A DNA stretch of 64,000 bases from an uncultured Thermoguttaceae bacterium (GTDB lineage: Bacteria; Planctomycetota; Planctomycetia; Pirellulales; Thermoguttaceae). The notes below the pieces were generated by a model. The model saw only the letters and a list, made by a program, of their open reading frames with translations. It was not told the DNA's origin and searched no databases. Of this stretch, positions 9,898-19,216 are shown piece after piece (the stretch's first letter is position 1; every line of letters begins with the position of its first letter). The stretch is from NCBI GenBank assembly GCA_938084835.1, contig CALKER010000010.1:1-64000 (forward strand), read 5' to 3'. The position numbers were made by a program, and so were the translations under genes.

Positions 9898-11178
9898 CTA
9901 ATCGTAAATGGTGATCTTCCCTTCGGGATTCCTCAAACGGTAAAGTGTTTCGCCCGCATGATCGACTACAAGGATTCCCTCGCGTTCGCGGCCCCGCAAA
10001 CTGTCCACATCGATGGTAGTTGGATCCAGGTACTTTAGGGAGACTTTTTCCACACGTTCCTTTGGGATGCCGGTGGCCAAGGTTACGGTTATTCGTGGTT
10101 TCTCTATGCCATTTTCGAAGGTTCCAATGCCGCGGACATGGGTGGAGTGAGCCAGCACACCTCCGGGGATATGTTTGAATTTCTCCCATTGTTTAAGGAA
10201 GTAGTCTCTTACATGGTAACCGATTTGATCCAGGTACGTACCATGAGTAAACGAGATTTCCTTTACATGCGGAGCGTAAATGATTAGTTCGCCCCCGTCG
10301 GCGACGACAGGTTCGAGCTTGTACATGACTTTGCCGGCTACCCAAAGATCATCATACATCTGCGGTGCGATACCAAGAACCAACCGGTACGGTTCATCCT
10401 TATAAACAATGTGCAATTTTTCCGATAGATCGGCCGCATGGGACCACGCCTCGTACGGATCGCCGATGAAGCACCCCGCCAGTTGATCGTTATGGACAAC
10501 CAGATTAACGTTGACCACTGGGGTTTTGATTAACTTTGCCGCTTCGTTGATTAGGGCCCTTACAGGCGTATGTTTTGTGCCAATGATTTTGATACAGGTG
10601 ATGACGGCACTGAACCAATGAAAGAAATTGATAAATTCCCAGTCACTTATGCCTGGAAAGATGTATTTGAGGCCCCCGGAAAAGCCCACCACCTCGTGAG
10701 GGAAGGTAGGCCCAAGGATCATCACAAGGTCATAATCGAAGATCATTCGATTGACACCAATGGGCACGGTTTGATCCATCCGACCCCCAGTGACTTCCCG
10801 GATTTTTGACGCCGGTATTTCCCCGATCATCGCGAACGTGCCCGGCTCTGACCACATGTGGTTAAAGATCCCTACTTGGCGGAAAAGCGAGTCGCGCTCC
10901 CCGTTTGATATCCCAAGCATGTGGTGGATCTCTTCTTTGGGCATAGGTTGATGGGTGCCTAGGGCGATAAGAAAATCCAAGCCTCGCACACGATAAAGCA
11001 AGAGGTCCACAACCGCCCGGAAAAGCGTAGGCAGCGGACAGCTTCGAGTTTTATCCGGGATCAAAACCAAGACCCGCCTTCCGGCCAAATCCAGTTGATC
11101 GAATGCGTCCTTGAGAACTCCATAAACCTCTGCCTCGTCAAGGAAGCGATCCGTAAATCCTTTGCCTGCAAACAACAT
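9898..11178 (-). CDS. larA: LarA-type nickel-pincer racemase homologue
   Basis: The LarA family (DUF2088) racemises lactate and other 2-hydroxyacids using the nickel-pincer nucleotide cofactor. Numbered from the ATG at 11178, the protein has DKTR at 42-45, GTHQPM with His76, NH at 106-107, and the cofactor block FPHEVVGFSGGLKYIFPGI with His161 and Lys171, followed by His187. The 161/171/187 spacing equals the known H174/K184/H200 of Lactobacillus LarA, where the Lys carries the cofactor and the last His binds nickel. A GTG at 11187 is possible, but AAGGTG sits 8 bases before the ATG. The gene is isolated; larB, larC and larE are not in the window. The substrate cannot be told from sequence: many LarA homologues act on other hydroxyacids. 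Confidence 0.88.
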   Translation of the reverse strand: MLFAGKGFTDRFLDEAEVYGVLKDAFDQLDLAGRRVLVLIPDKTRSCPLPTLFRAVVDLLLYRVRGLDFLIALGTHQPMPKEEIHHMLGISNGERDSLFRQVGIFNHMWSEPGTFAMIGEIPASKIREVTGGRMDQTVPIGVNRMIFDYDLVMILGPTFPHEVVGFSGGLKYIFPGISDWEFINFFHWFSAVITCIKIIGTKHTPVRALINEAAKLIKTPVVNVNLVVHNDQLAGCFIGDPYEAWSHAADLSEKLHIVYKDEPYRLVLGIAPQMYDDLWVAGKVMYKLEPVVADGGELIIYAPHVKEISFTHGTYLDQIGYHVRDYFLKQWEKFKHIPGGVLAHSTHVRGIGTFENGIEKPRITVTLATGIPKERVEKVSLKYLDPTTIDVDSLRGREREGILVVDHAGETLYRLRNPEGKITIYD

Positions 11179-13530
11179 GAGTCGCACCTTTTACTAAATG
11201 TGGCTTGTATGGGGTGAAGTTGGGTCCTAACTCCAATAGGGAAGATCCAGACAGATCAATCGTAAGGCCACTTGCAAAGCGCTGCCGTCGGTGTCGTAAG
11301 CCGGAAGGACCTCCTGGGTACTGTTTGCCCAAATCAAGCACGTTCCGGCTAAGCAAATTATCCCATAAAGTTGCCGTCCAGGCGATCCCTTCGCGCGTGG
11401 CTAAGTCACTCTCTGGATCATACTCAGAGTCACACTCGGAAAGCGATCCCTTCACCCGTGGGTAAGTCGGCGCGAGGCACATAATTCGCTAAGCTTGGGG
11501 GCCGACGCTCTTCTCACGCCGCGCTCTGGCACTAATTGACGCTATTTGGCCGTTTGCCAACGGTTCAGGCGCAAATCAGAGAGACCAGTTCCTCAAGCAC
11601 CGTATTTTCGGGGAATGTTTTCTTGCCACCAAAAATTTTTGGAGAAAGGTTCCCGAAAACAAAGCCTGCCTTAGCGTCTGTTCTGCGGCGAATTTCACAG
11701 TGCTGCTAATGCCAACTTCACAAATATTCTCAGCACTTCGATGCCGCCATTATCGCCTGCAGCCAGGGGGCTCGGCAATCGTGGGATACGGAGGCATTGA
11801 TCGAAGCTGGGATTCAAACCGCGGCCTACGAAGGGTGCGCTAAGCAAACTGGTTGGCGCCGGTCTACTACTTCTGGCTTTGATTTAGTAACAACTTGGGA
11901 CCAAGGGCGCCGTAACCAAATGAAGGAAGACCATTATGCATTCACAGGGGCAAAACAGAGGCTAAAACTCCCGCACAAAGGAGAGAGGGCTGATCTAAGG
12001 GATTCAAGTCCGAGCCTAAGCCTGGCTCAGGAGAAGATGCGTAAGATAAGTTGGGCGCATCGAAGAGGAGGTGCTTACGAATTGCAGTTAGCTTCGCGGT
12101 TAGGTCATATGGCGCGTTCCTGAAGTTGTTGAATGCTACCGGCACCGAGGGAAAGTCCGGTTTTTTACATCTAAACAGCAGGCTGGCTTTTCCAAGTTGC
12201 CGCTGGTGGTGATGGGCCTTAAAACTTGAAAACCAAGCTGCTACAGAGTCGACTCAACCAACCGTCCAGTCCTCCCGTTGCTGTGCCGGAGCGGCCCATA
12301 TGGAAGTCAACAACGGAAGTGTAGGTCTTGCTGGGCTTGCCTCCAAGATTGTAGCACAACAGACGGTCGGACGGCGTAGAGGATTAGCCGCCCGGCGTGG
12401 TTTCAGTGCCGGTGCCGTTGAGCGCACTTTGTTAGCAACCCCTTCGCCTCTCGTGCTCCCGAGCCGGCTCATCAAAAATCCCCGCCATCTGTCAACCTAA
12501 GTGCGTCGTAAACGCGCCTGTGTCAACTGAGGCTTTAGTCAACACCACTGTGGGGCAGACACTCGGGCTTTCGCCGGCTTGAAGAGCAAGACCATGGACC
12601 CTGGAACTTTCTTCCCGCGACGTCCGAGGGGTAAATTTGCAAGGGAGTGATTGTGCGAAACTCCGGGGACCGGAATCAGGCCACATGAATTTCGAACCAT
12701 CGACAAAATCGGGGGTATTCTGCACTCGGTTTAAGCGAGCGACACCAAATGCCCCAATTGGCGAGTAGCTCGGGAGACCCTTTGTAGCTTCCAGGTCGAC
12801 GGGGCTTGCCCAAGATTGCTCCGATCGCACAGAGCAGTCCACGAGGGGGGACTTTTGCGGCGATTTTTTCCCGGATTTCCTCGAACCGGGGGCTTTCCCG
12901 GCCGGAAGCCACCGGCCTCGCGATCTCCTTGCCGATTGGAGTCGCGCGCGTTTTTGGGAAGCAGGCGTTTCGGGTGCGGTGGCTATTCGAAAGTTGCCTC
13001 GTGGGAAAAGGCTATAAACTTGTGGATTTTGACTTGTGGATCTGGCATCCTTAACTCCCGTCCTTGGGGAATCGGCTCCCGAACCGATGCCCGGCCAAGA
13101 GAGCAGGGCGTCGCGCTCGAGGGTTCCCGCGCCACGCTGGGCCGAGTCTTTGCCGGGTGGATACCTCGGCATGACGACATGCGTGATAGAAATTCGATCT
13201 TGGCGCTCCGGTAAACGGTATATAATGCATGATGTTCCTGCGGTTTTCAGCGTAAGTGTGAGGATGCCTAAGTTACCTTTGCTCCTTGGCATGGTTCCGA
13301 GAATGATGATGGCACGGCTCCCGGAAAGCAACGCGGCCGGCAGTCTCTGATTCATCAAGCGAGGAATCTTAAGCAGAAAAAAGGTCGAAAAACATTGACA
13401 AAATTGTGCGAAAACTTCCGGGCCTCATGTGGCTACGGCTGTTGTTGCCATATCTAAGAGTTAAAGGGCAACTCCGCAGGGGAACTTTGGAATTGCAACA
13501 CATTCAGTTTTGGAAAGTTCGATCGGCAAC
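11179..13530. other. Long gene-poor region
   Basis: 2.3 kb without a convincing gene. The longest open frame (12492-13358, minus, 288 codons) translates to Ser/Arg/Pro-rich sequence with no domain, and other frames overlap it. One shorter minus frame (12676-12912) reads somewhat protein-like (RFEEIREKIAAKVPPRG), with AAGGAG 12 bp before a GTG, but I cannot support it. A near-consensus -10 TATAAT stands at 13221-13226 with a possible TTGGCG 15 bp before it, pointing toward the methyltransferase gene. Direct repeats lie at 11383-11468. Confidence 0.55.
11383..11468. repeat. Two imperfect 25-bp direct repeats
   Basis: Copies at 11383-11407 and 11444-11468 share CGATCCCTTC-C-CGTGG-TAAGTC with three mismatches, and their starts are 61 bp apart. 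They lie about 0.2 kb upstream of the larA-like start. They could be a pair of regulator sites or remnants of a dispersed repeat. Confidence 0.45.
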
Positions 13531-14295
13531 ATGAAAAATAGGAGAAGTTCTAAGTACTTGGGCGAGCTAACTTTTCGGGACAAAACGGAGATTTCGAAAT
13601 TGGCTGAAGAGTTTTTCGATTTTGGTTGGGACGAGGATCCGAAAAGTGGTGACGGGCTTAGATCGGTGAGTGACCTCCATGTGTCCCCACTTGAGTGGGA
13701 TTTGGCGTACCGAGAAGGAACGCCTTATTGGGAGACCGGTCGACCTGCGCGAGAGCTTGTTCGGCTGGTAGAGGAAGAAAAAATACCTCGTGGCTCAGCT
13801 CTCGATATTGGCTGTGGCACCGGGGCCAACGCGGTCTTTCTTGCCGAAAAAGGTTTTGACGTGACCGCGGTCGACATCTCGCCCACCGCGATTGAGCGAG
13901 CCCGAACAAGGGCGGCTTTGGCCGGGGTTAATATCCACTTTGTGGTTGACGACGTATTTCAATTCATCCGGTCGGCTCCTACTCCTTTCGATTTTCTACT
14001 TGATGCGGGATTCTACCACTATGTTCGAGGGCAAGCTTTAAGCACCTACCTCGATTTTTTGTGGCGAGCCAGCCGGCCGGGGTCATACCTGCTGGTTTTG
14101 GCCGGTCATGCGGCGGAAACGGCAGAGGGAGCACCTCCAGGGGTGACTGAAGATGACCTCCGATTTGAGTTGGGACGACTTTTCGAATTCCTCGAAATGC
14201 GGTTGGTAAGGTTCGAGGGACCCTTTTGCCCCGAAGGGTATTTAGGTTGGTCCTGCTTGCTTCATCGGCCGTTGGTGCGGGGATTCCAACGCTGA
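13531..14295 (+). CDS. Class I SAM-dependent methyltransferase
   Basis: From the ATG at 13531 the protein has 254 residues. A TTG at 13510 would add seven, and there is no decisive ribosome binding site. Motif I ALDIGCGTGAN (about 90-100) binds SAM, the acidic end of strand 2 is VTAVDIS, VVDDVF marks motif II, and DFLLDAGFYHY follows. The lead-in WDLAYREGTPYWETGRPARE is typical of TPMT/TehB-like small-molecule methyltransferases. It ends with GYLGWSCLLHR, also common in that group. It has no signal peptide, so it is cytosolic. It stands alone with large gaps. The substrate is unknown; thiol or metalloid substrates are possible by family. Confidence 0.85.
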   Translation: MKNRRSSKYLGELTFRDKTEISKLAEEFFDFGWDEDPKSGDGLRSVSDLHVSPLEWDLAYREGTPYWETGRPARELVRLVEEEKIPRGSALDIGCGTGANAVFLAEKGFDVTAVDISPTAIERARTRAALAGVNIHFVVDDVFQFIRSAPTPFDFLLDAGFYHYVRGQALSTYLDFLWRASRPGSYLLVLAGHAAETAEGAPPGVTEDDLRFELGRLFEFLEMRLVRFEGPFCPEGYLGWSCLLHRPLVRGFQR

Positions 14296-15248
14296 TTGAC
14301 CACGTTCCCGGCAAGGTGCAACGTTCTCTGGTGTACAGGCAAAGATCTTAAGGGGGTTGATTGGCTGTAAAGAATATCCCTGGAGACGGCAAGGAGTTGG
14401 TCCAACGATTTCGCTAGACTTGTAAGTCGGTGAACAATGAAGTTCGGGAGCGGCCCGCAGATTGGACCTTGATGGGTTTGCGCTCTGAGCAGGTCCGAAA
14501 ACTTATCGGCTAATGCAGAACAAGGCCGGCATCGCTTCTGGCTGAGGGCGCAGTTCCTCCGAATCGGGGGCTGCAACCGTGGTCGTCCCGCGCCAAGGTT
14601 TCTTAGCTCAAGTCCACTCCACGCGCACAAAAAGGAGCCGCAGTATATTTTTGCTGATTTAACCATCAAAAATGCTGGGCGAGCTCCGGCCAAGAGGTGA
14701 TGTCCTAGCAGTTCCGATCGGATATGGGCAAGCTGTACGAGCTCAGTGAACCCCTCTCCCCGCTAATTGTTTTCACGAGCGTCTCCTATCCCCCGATCGA
14801 TGCTTAAGCCGGGAAAGTCCCCCCTGTCAAGTTTTAAGCAGTGTTCCTTAAGACCTGGCCCTAAGACGGGGCAGATTCGAACTTGCCCGAACAGGGTTTC
14901 CCGCCAACATCGGCAAATTCTGCCGCCGTAACGGGCGGAAGTTTCTTTCGAGCATAATTCGTCTGTTTTTTCTCGAGGAGACCCTTCGTAAATAGTGGAG
15001 CCATAAGTCTTTTTCCGAATTAGTGTTACGTCTGTTTTTTTAAATTCCTGTCTTCTGCTCTTCGTTAAGGAATGGGCTTTGCTTACCCAACGAAGCCGCC
15101 GAGCCCAGGGTCGTGCCCGTCGCCCGAGTATAGCAGTGTATGGGAGGTGACCCGGCTTCATGCCAGCAAGGATTCACCGCAAGTGGCGGCTAGGCTTCCG
15201 AGGTGCTTTGAAGGATGAAGTTCAGAAAAAAACATCGGTCATCCGCCC
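14296..15248. other. Intergenic before flagellar cluster
   Basis: 953 bp with no gene I can support. Minus frames at 14262-14693 and 14763-15161 are open but translate to basic, Ser/Arg-rich strings. The promoter of the flg cluster should lie here, but I see no sigma-54 (TGGC-N9-TTGC) or sigma-28 site. Confidence 0.55.
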
Positions 15249-16013
15249 ATGTTCTACGGCATTTACCTCTCTGCGGAAGGGGCGCACGCCCAGTCCAAAC
15301 GCTTTGAAGTAGTAGCGCACAACCTTGCCAACGTAGATACGCCAGGATTTCGCCACCAGCTTGCCGTCTTCGAGGCTCGGCCCTCGGAGGAGGTCCTGCG
15401 AGGGAACGATTTCTCAAGAGGCGGAAGTACCCACAACCTTTCTGGCGGGATCCGCGTGGTAGAGACACCTGCTTCACCGGCTCCGGGCAAGTTGCGGTAT
15501 ACGGGTGTGCCGACAGATTTGGCAATCGCCGGGGAGGGATTCTTTGCAGTGGAGCGTGAGGGCGAAATTCTTCTGACTCGTGCCGGCACCTTCGCTCTCT
15601 CTCCCACTGGGGCGCTTGTGGCGCAGGTTGGAGGCCGTTGGTGTCCGGTTCTCTCTCAGGCGGGTCAGCCAATTGTCATCGATCCGACGCTTGGTCCGTG
15701 GCAAATCACAGATGATGGGACTGTCCGGCAGGGGGCTCTCGCCCAGCCGCTTGCCCTCCTTCGACCTCTCCGATGGGAGGATGTCACCCCGGTTGGGGAA
15801 AACCTTTATCGGGTCGGCGGCCCTTTGGAGCCAGTTCCCGAGGGCGAACGAAAAGTCCGCGCCGGGTATCTGGAAGAGTCTTCGGTCGTTCCTACGCGGG
15901 AGATGCTGTCGCTAATTGAGACCTCGCGGGCTATTGAGGCCAATTTGAATATGCTGCATTTACAGGAAAGTACCTTGGGGGCACTTGTCTCCCGCCTGCT
16001 CCGCGCAGGGTAA
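15249..16013 (+). CDS. flgF: Flagellar rod protein FlgF-like (FlgF/FlgG family)
   Basis: This 254-residue protein opens with the axial-protein signature (FEVVAHNLANVDTPGFRH, residues 18-35), which forms the rod's coiled-coil core. It closes with the matching C-terminal helix (SSVVPTREMLSLIETSRAIE...). The middle GEGFFAVEREGEILLTRAGTF is the FlgE/F/G-specific segment. It is the first of two adjacent FlgF/FlgG paralogues, and the second is closer to canonical FlgG, so FlgF is the better name here. No Shine-Dalgarno precedes the ATG. It is exported through the flagellar type III gate and needs no signal peptide. The order flgF-flgG-flgA-flgH-flgI matches other planctomycete and delta-type clusters. 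Confidence 0.85.
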   Translation: MFYGIYLSAEGAHAQSKRFEVVAHNLANVDTPGFRHQLAVFEARPSEEVLRGNDFSRGGSTHNLSGGIRVVETPASPAPGKLRYTGVPTDLAIAGEGFFAVEREGEILLTRAGTFALSPTGALVAQVGGRWCPVLSQAGQPIVIDPTLGPWQITDDGTVRQGALAQPLALLRPLRWEDVTPVGENLYRVGGPLEPVPEGERKVRAGYLEESSVVPTREMLSLIETSRAIEANLNMLHLQESTLGALVSRLLRAG

Positions 16014-16261
16014 GGACTTTAGGTCGTCTTGGCCGCACAAGCGCCTTGTCGAAAACAAACTGGGGAAATGCTTTGTTCACGACCCAGCCGGAGCAGGTTT
16101 CACGAACCGAGCCTATGCCTCGCCACATTGGTAGTCGTCGTGGGAATACCAAAAGGTGCGTCGTCTGGCTCGTCACGGTTTCCTCCCACTTATTCAGCTG
16201 CAAAACGGTGCAAATTAGAGTGGGGTTAAGGAGAGCTTCTTAGGGTGAAGGAGGAACGTTT

Positions 16262-17065
16262 ATGAGCGTTCAAGCGCTCTATTCCGCAGCCACCGGCATG
16301 CGGGCTATGGAGACGAAGTTGGACGTGATCGCTAACAATCTGGCGAACATAAAAACAACTGCTTTCAAACGCGGCCGGGTTAATTGCGAAGATCTTTTCT
16401 ACCGCCAGGAAAAACTTCCGGGTGCGGAAGACTCCGCCGGCGGGCTGACTCCCACGGGGATCTCCATAGGATTGGGCACGCGAGTGGCTTCCGTCCAAAC
16501 GGAATTTCGTCAAGGCGCTTTTGAGGAAACGGGCCGGCAGCTTGATGTGGCCATCGAAGGCCCCGGTTTTTTCCGCGTTACCGACCCAACGGGGCAAATT
16601 TTGTACACGCGGGCCGGGACTTTTTCGATTAACGCCAACGGTCAATTGGTAGTTGGCTCGGCCAGTACTGGGCGGGTTCTTGAACCGCCCATTACCATAC
16701 CGGAGGACACTTTGGCCATCTCCATCACGCCGGAGGGACGGGTTTTTGTTCAGCAGCCCGGATCCACGGGCTTGACAGAAGTAGGGGCGATAGAGCTGGC
16801 TAACTTCATCAACCCGGAGGGCTTGCTCAAGCTGGGCGAAAATCTCTATGCGGAGACAGATGCCTCTGGCCCGGCCATCACTGGGATACCAGGTCAGGAT
16901 GGCCTGGGACTCTTGCGTCAGGGAATGCTCGAAGCCTCAAACGTGGAACCAGTTCGCGAGCTTATCGAATTAATTACCACACAACGTGCGTTTGAGCTTA
17001 ATAGTCAGGCGATTAAAGCCGGTGATGAGCTGATGCAGCTTGTGGCCAATCTGCGGCGCCTGTAA
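16262..17065 (+). CDS. flgG: Distal rod protein FlgG
   Basis: The 267-residue product has the standard FlgG length. The N-terminus MSVQALYSAATGMRAMETKLDVIANNLANI... is the classic rod start, and EGPGFFRVTDPTGQILYTRAGTF is the core motif. The C-terminus SNVEPVRELIELITTQRAFELN is diagnostic of FlgG. A strong GGAGG lies 6-7 bases before the ATG. It forms the distal rod that passes through the P and L rings encoded just downstream. The gap from flgF is 248 bp, so separate expression is possible, and 70 bp separates it from flgA. Confidence 0.95.
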   Translation: MSVQALYSAATGMRAMETKLDVIANNLANIKTTAFKRGRVNCEDLFYRQEKLPGAEDSAGGLTPTGISIGLGTRVASVQTEFRQGAFEETGRQLDVAIEGPGFFRVTDPTGQILYTRAGTFSINANGQLVVGSASTGRVLEPPITIPEDTLAISITPEGRVFVQQPGSTGLTEVGAIELANFINPEGLLKLGENLYAETDASGPAITGIPGQDGLGLLRQGMLEASNVEPVRELIELITTQRAFELNSQAIKAGDELMQLVANLRRL

Positions 17066-17135
17066 ACGGTTTTTGGTTCCACGAGGGTAGTGTCTTAACA
17101 CTTGAGGAATCGAAGGTGAACGACGATCTGGGAAA

Positions 17136-18029
17136 ATGGCCACGATGAACAAGTTTTCAACGAGGCAGGCTGTTTGTCTTTTTCTCTCCCGTTTATGCAT
17201 CACAACGCGGGGGTTTTCTCCGATGGGAACTTTCCGAAGTTTTTGCCTTTGGATTTTCGTCGGCGCCTTGGGGGCACTCGCTGGCCTTGCAGATGGTGCT
17301 GTGTCCACAGAAGCGGAGGACCTTCATCAAAGGAGTAGTGGGAGGGTAACGCAGATAGTGTTCCGTGCCAAAGTAGTTCCCTCCGGACCGGTTGTGGAGT
17401 TTGGCGACATTGCGGAGCTGCGGGGCTTTAGCCCGGAGGCAGCCACGCGACTTGGCGGCCAAGAGCTATTTCCTGCTCCACGAAATGCCGAAGGGATGCT
17501 CATCTCGCGTCAAGAAGTACTCGAGCAGCTCATGAGGCGGGGTTGGAATATACAGGAATTTTCCGTGGGCGGGGCGTGGCAGGTGCGTATTCATGGGCAG
17601 TCCGAGGTGGCAAAAGGAGAGGATGGCGTGGGGGGAAGCCCCGCGGCCGTGCTCGGCCTCGGTATCGGGGGGAACCGGCATCATCTTACCCCTGGCAACA
17701 CCTCAAGCATTTCCCGGGGCGGGATGCAAGAGGGGACGATGGGGGCCCCGAAATCCCAGGGCGATTCTTTGGCCCCCAGCAAGCGCCGAACTCGTCCGCT
17801 GGTTGAAAAGGGGCAGCTTGTTAATGTGGTGGTCTACGGATCGTCGGTGTCAATCCACACAATGGGGCGGGCTCGACAGGACGGGGAGCTGGGAGATTGG
17901 GTGTTAGTAGAGGCCTTTGGATCTCGCGCCACGTATCGGGCACGCGTGAGCGGGCCGCAAACAGTCACGGTATTAGTCGGAGGCGAGGAGACGAATCGGT
18001 CACCTGTGGAGCAAGAAAATTTGAACTAG
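17136..18029 (+). CDS. flgA: P-ring assembly chaperone FlgA
   Basis: FlgA is the periplasmic chaperone for FlgI. The C-terminal half carries the SAF-type pattern: VVEFGDIAELRGF, AEGMLISRQEVLEQLMRRG, LVEKGQLVNVVVYGSSVSI, ARQDGELGDWVLVEAFGSRATYRARVSGPQTVTV. A non-conserved Gly-rich stretch (about residues 160-215) separates the two halves. An alternative ATG at 17223 starts a cleaner signal peptide (MGTFRSFCLWIFVGALGALAG) and may be the true start; the upstream 29 residues are not typical. At 297 residues it is longer than E. coli FlgA (219) because of that insert. It sits 70 bp after flgG and 78 bp before flgH. Confidence 0.85.
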   Translation: MATMNKFSTRQAVCLFLSRLCITTRGFSPMGTFRSFCLWIFVGALGALAGLADGAVSTEAEDLHQRSSGRVTQIVFRAKVVPSGPVVEFGDIAELRGFSPEAATRLGGQELFPAPRNAEGMLISRQEVLEQLMRRGWNIQEFSVGGAWQVRIHGQSEVAKGEDGVGGSPAAVLGLGIGGNRHHLTPGNTSSISRGGMQEGTMGAPKSQGDSLAPSKRRTRPLVEKGQLVNVVVYGSSVSIHTMGRARQDGELGDWVLVEAFGSRATYRARVSGPQTVTVLVGGEETNRSPVEQENLN

Positions 18030-18107
18030 CGGACCACGGGCTTTTGGGATCAGCGGAGTTATGCGCGCCACAGCGGATACCGGCAAGGGAATGTTCCGGA
18101 GGTAGTA

Positions 18108-19046
18108 ATGCGTTTAGCTGCAAAAATCGTGGCGTGGCCGAAGCTTACTTTGGCACTGTTGACCGTCGAAGGGGTGTGGGCGATGGGCGAGACCGTCGCG
18201 CTGGCACAATCGGTAGGTCTCGGGGCCGTGCCGGGGCCTTCCGTGACCGGGGGGATGCCCCTCGGGGTATCGCAAGGTGCGTTTGCTGATAATACTGCCC
18301 CAGTGATTGGGGGACCGGTCGGTTCGTTACCAGAAAGGCACCCGTATGAAGGTTTTCTCGCCCCGCCGAGTGTTTACCGGGTGCCACCTGATGTTCCTTC
18401 GGCCGCGGGGACTCTTCCTCGCGCAGAAGTTATCACAGCCGAACGGCGCCTTGCCGGGGGCATGCCAAACTGGCAGGAAGCAACTCGGGCCATGACGCTA
18501 TCGGAAGTTTCGTGGACCTATCGCGCCCCGACACCCCCCCGCGTGCTGAAACTCCATGATATTGTGGTAGTAGTTGTGGACGAAAAAACTCAGGTGATAA
18601 GCGAGGGAGAGCTTGATCGGCGCAAGACCGCCAACGCCGCATGGACTCTCAAGGATTGGGTTCTGCTTAAAGGTCTTAGCCTGATTCCTGATCCTCAGTC
18701 AAGGGGTGATCCTAAAATCTCCGGAACGGTCGAGCAACGGTTTCGTGCGGAAGGAGACTTCCAAAGCCGCGGAGCGATGAAATTTCGCATCGCGTGCGAG
18801 GTTGTCGACATCCGACCAAACGGAACGCTTGTTGTCGAAGGGCGACGCTGGCTAAGGAATAATGACGAAATTTGGGAAATCTCTTTGTTAGGGGTGGTTC
18901 GGCCAGAGGATGTGCTCCCAAATAACACAATCTTAAGCGAGCATGTGGCAAACCTTCGCGTCTATAAGCGAGAAATTGGGCATGTCCGCGACGGTTTTCG
19001 TCGCGGGTGGTTGACAAGGATCTTTGATGAATATCAACCCTTCTGA
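18108..19046 (+). CDS. flgH: L-ring protein FlgH, without a lipobox
   Basis: The last ~175 residues match FlgH: KLHDIVVVVVDEKTQVISEGE, FRAEGDFQSRGAMKFRIACE, IRPNGTLVVEGRRWLRNNDE, LLGVVRPEDVLPNNTILSEHVANLRVY, and the terminal RRGWLTRIFDEYQPF. A GGAGG lies upstream of the ATG. The N-terminal ~45 residues contain an export-like hydrophobic stretch (LTLALLTVEGVWA) but no Cys, so the usual lipidation of FlgH is absent. A Pro/Gly-rich linker of about 90 residues precedes the core. It forms the outer-membrane bushing around the rod, so its presence implies a diderm envelope. Confidence 0.9.
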   Translation: MRLAAKIVAWPKLTLALLTVEGVWAMGETVALAQSVGLGAVPGPSVTGGMPLGVSQGAFADNTAPVIGGPVGSLPERHPYEGFLAPPSVYRVPPDVPSAAGTLPRAEVITAERRLAGGMPNWQEATRAMTLSEVSWTYRAPTPPRVLKLHDIVVVVVDEKTQVISEGELDRRKTANAAWTLKDWVLLKGLSLIPDPQSRGDPKISGTVEQRFRAEGDFQSRGAMKFRIACEVVDIRPNGTLVVEGRRWLRNNDEIWEISLLGVVRPEDVLPNNTILSEHVANLRVYKREIGHVRDGFRRGWLTRIFDEYQPF

Positions 19047-19216
19047 AATGTCGCCGTAAATGGTAATTAAACACATCGAATCACCAATTTTTATGCGGAG
19101 GACAAACCGCAGCTTCGTTGACCAAGTAGCAGTGATTTATGACTTGTTGACCACTTGATTCGACAAAGCTTTTGGAGAGCACCTTTGGAGGGCCATTTCC
19201 GAGGAGCTGATCGCTC

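Noticed and set aside
11805-11830. GGGATTCAAACC, similar to a tRNA T-arm on the minus strand
   Set aside because: The stem does not pair, and no acceptor or anticodon stem can be built around it.
12147-12160. GAGGGAAAGTCCGG, similar to the conserved GAGGAAAGTCCGG of RNase P RNA
   Set aside because: The following 300 bases lack the other conserved RNase P blocks and the matching 3' segment.
12492-13358. 288-codon open frame on the minus strand
   Set aside because: Low-complexity Ser/Arg/Pro translation, no domain, no ribosome binding site, and overlapping open frames on both strands.
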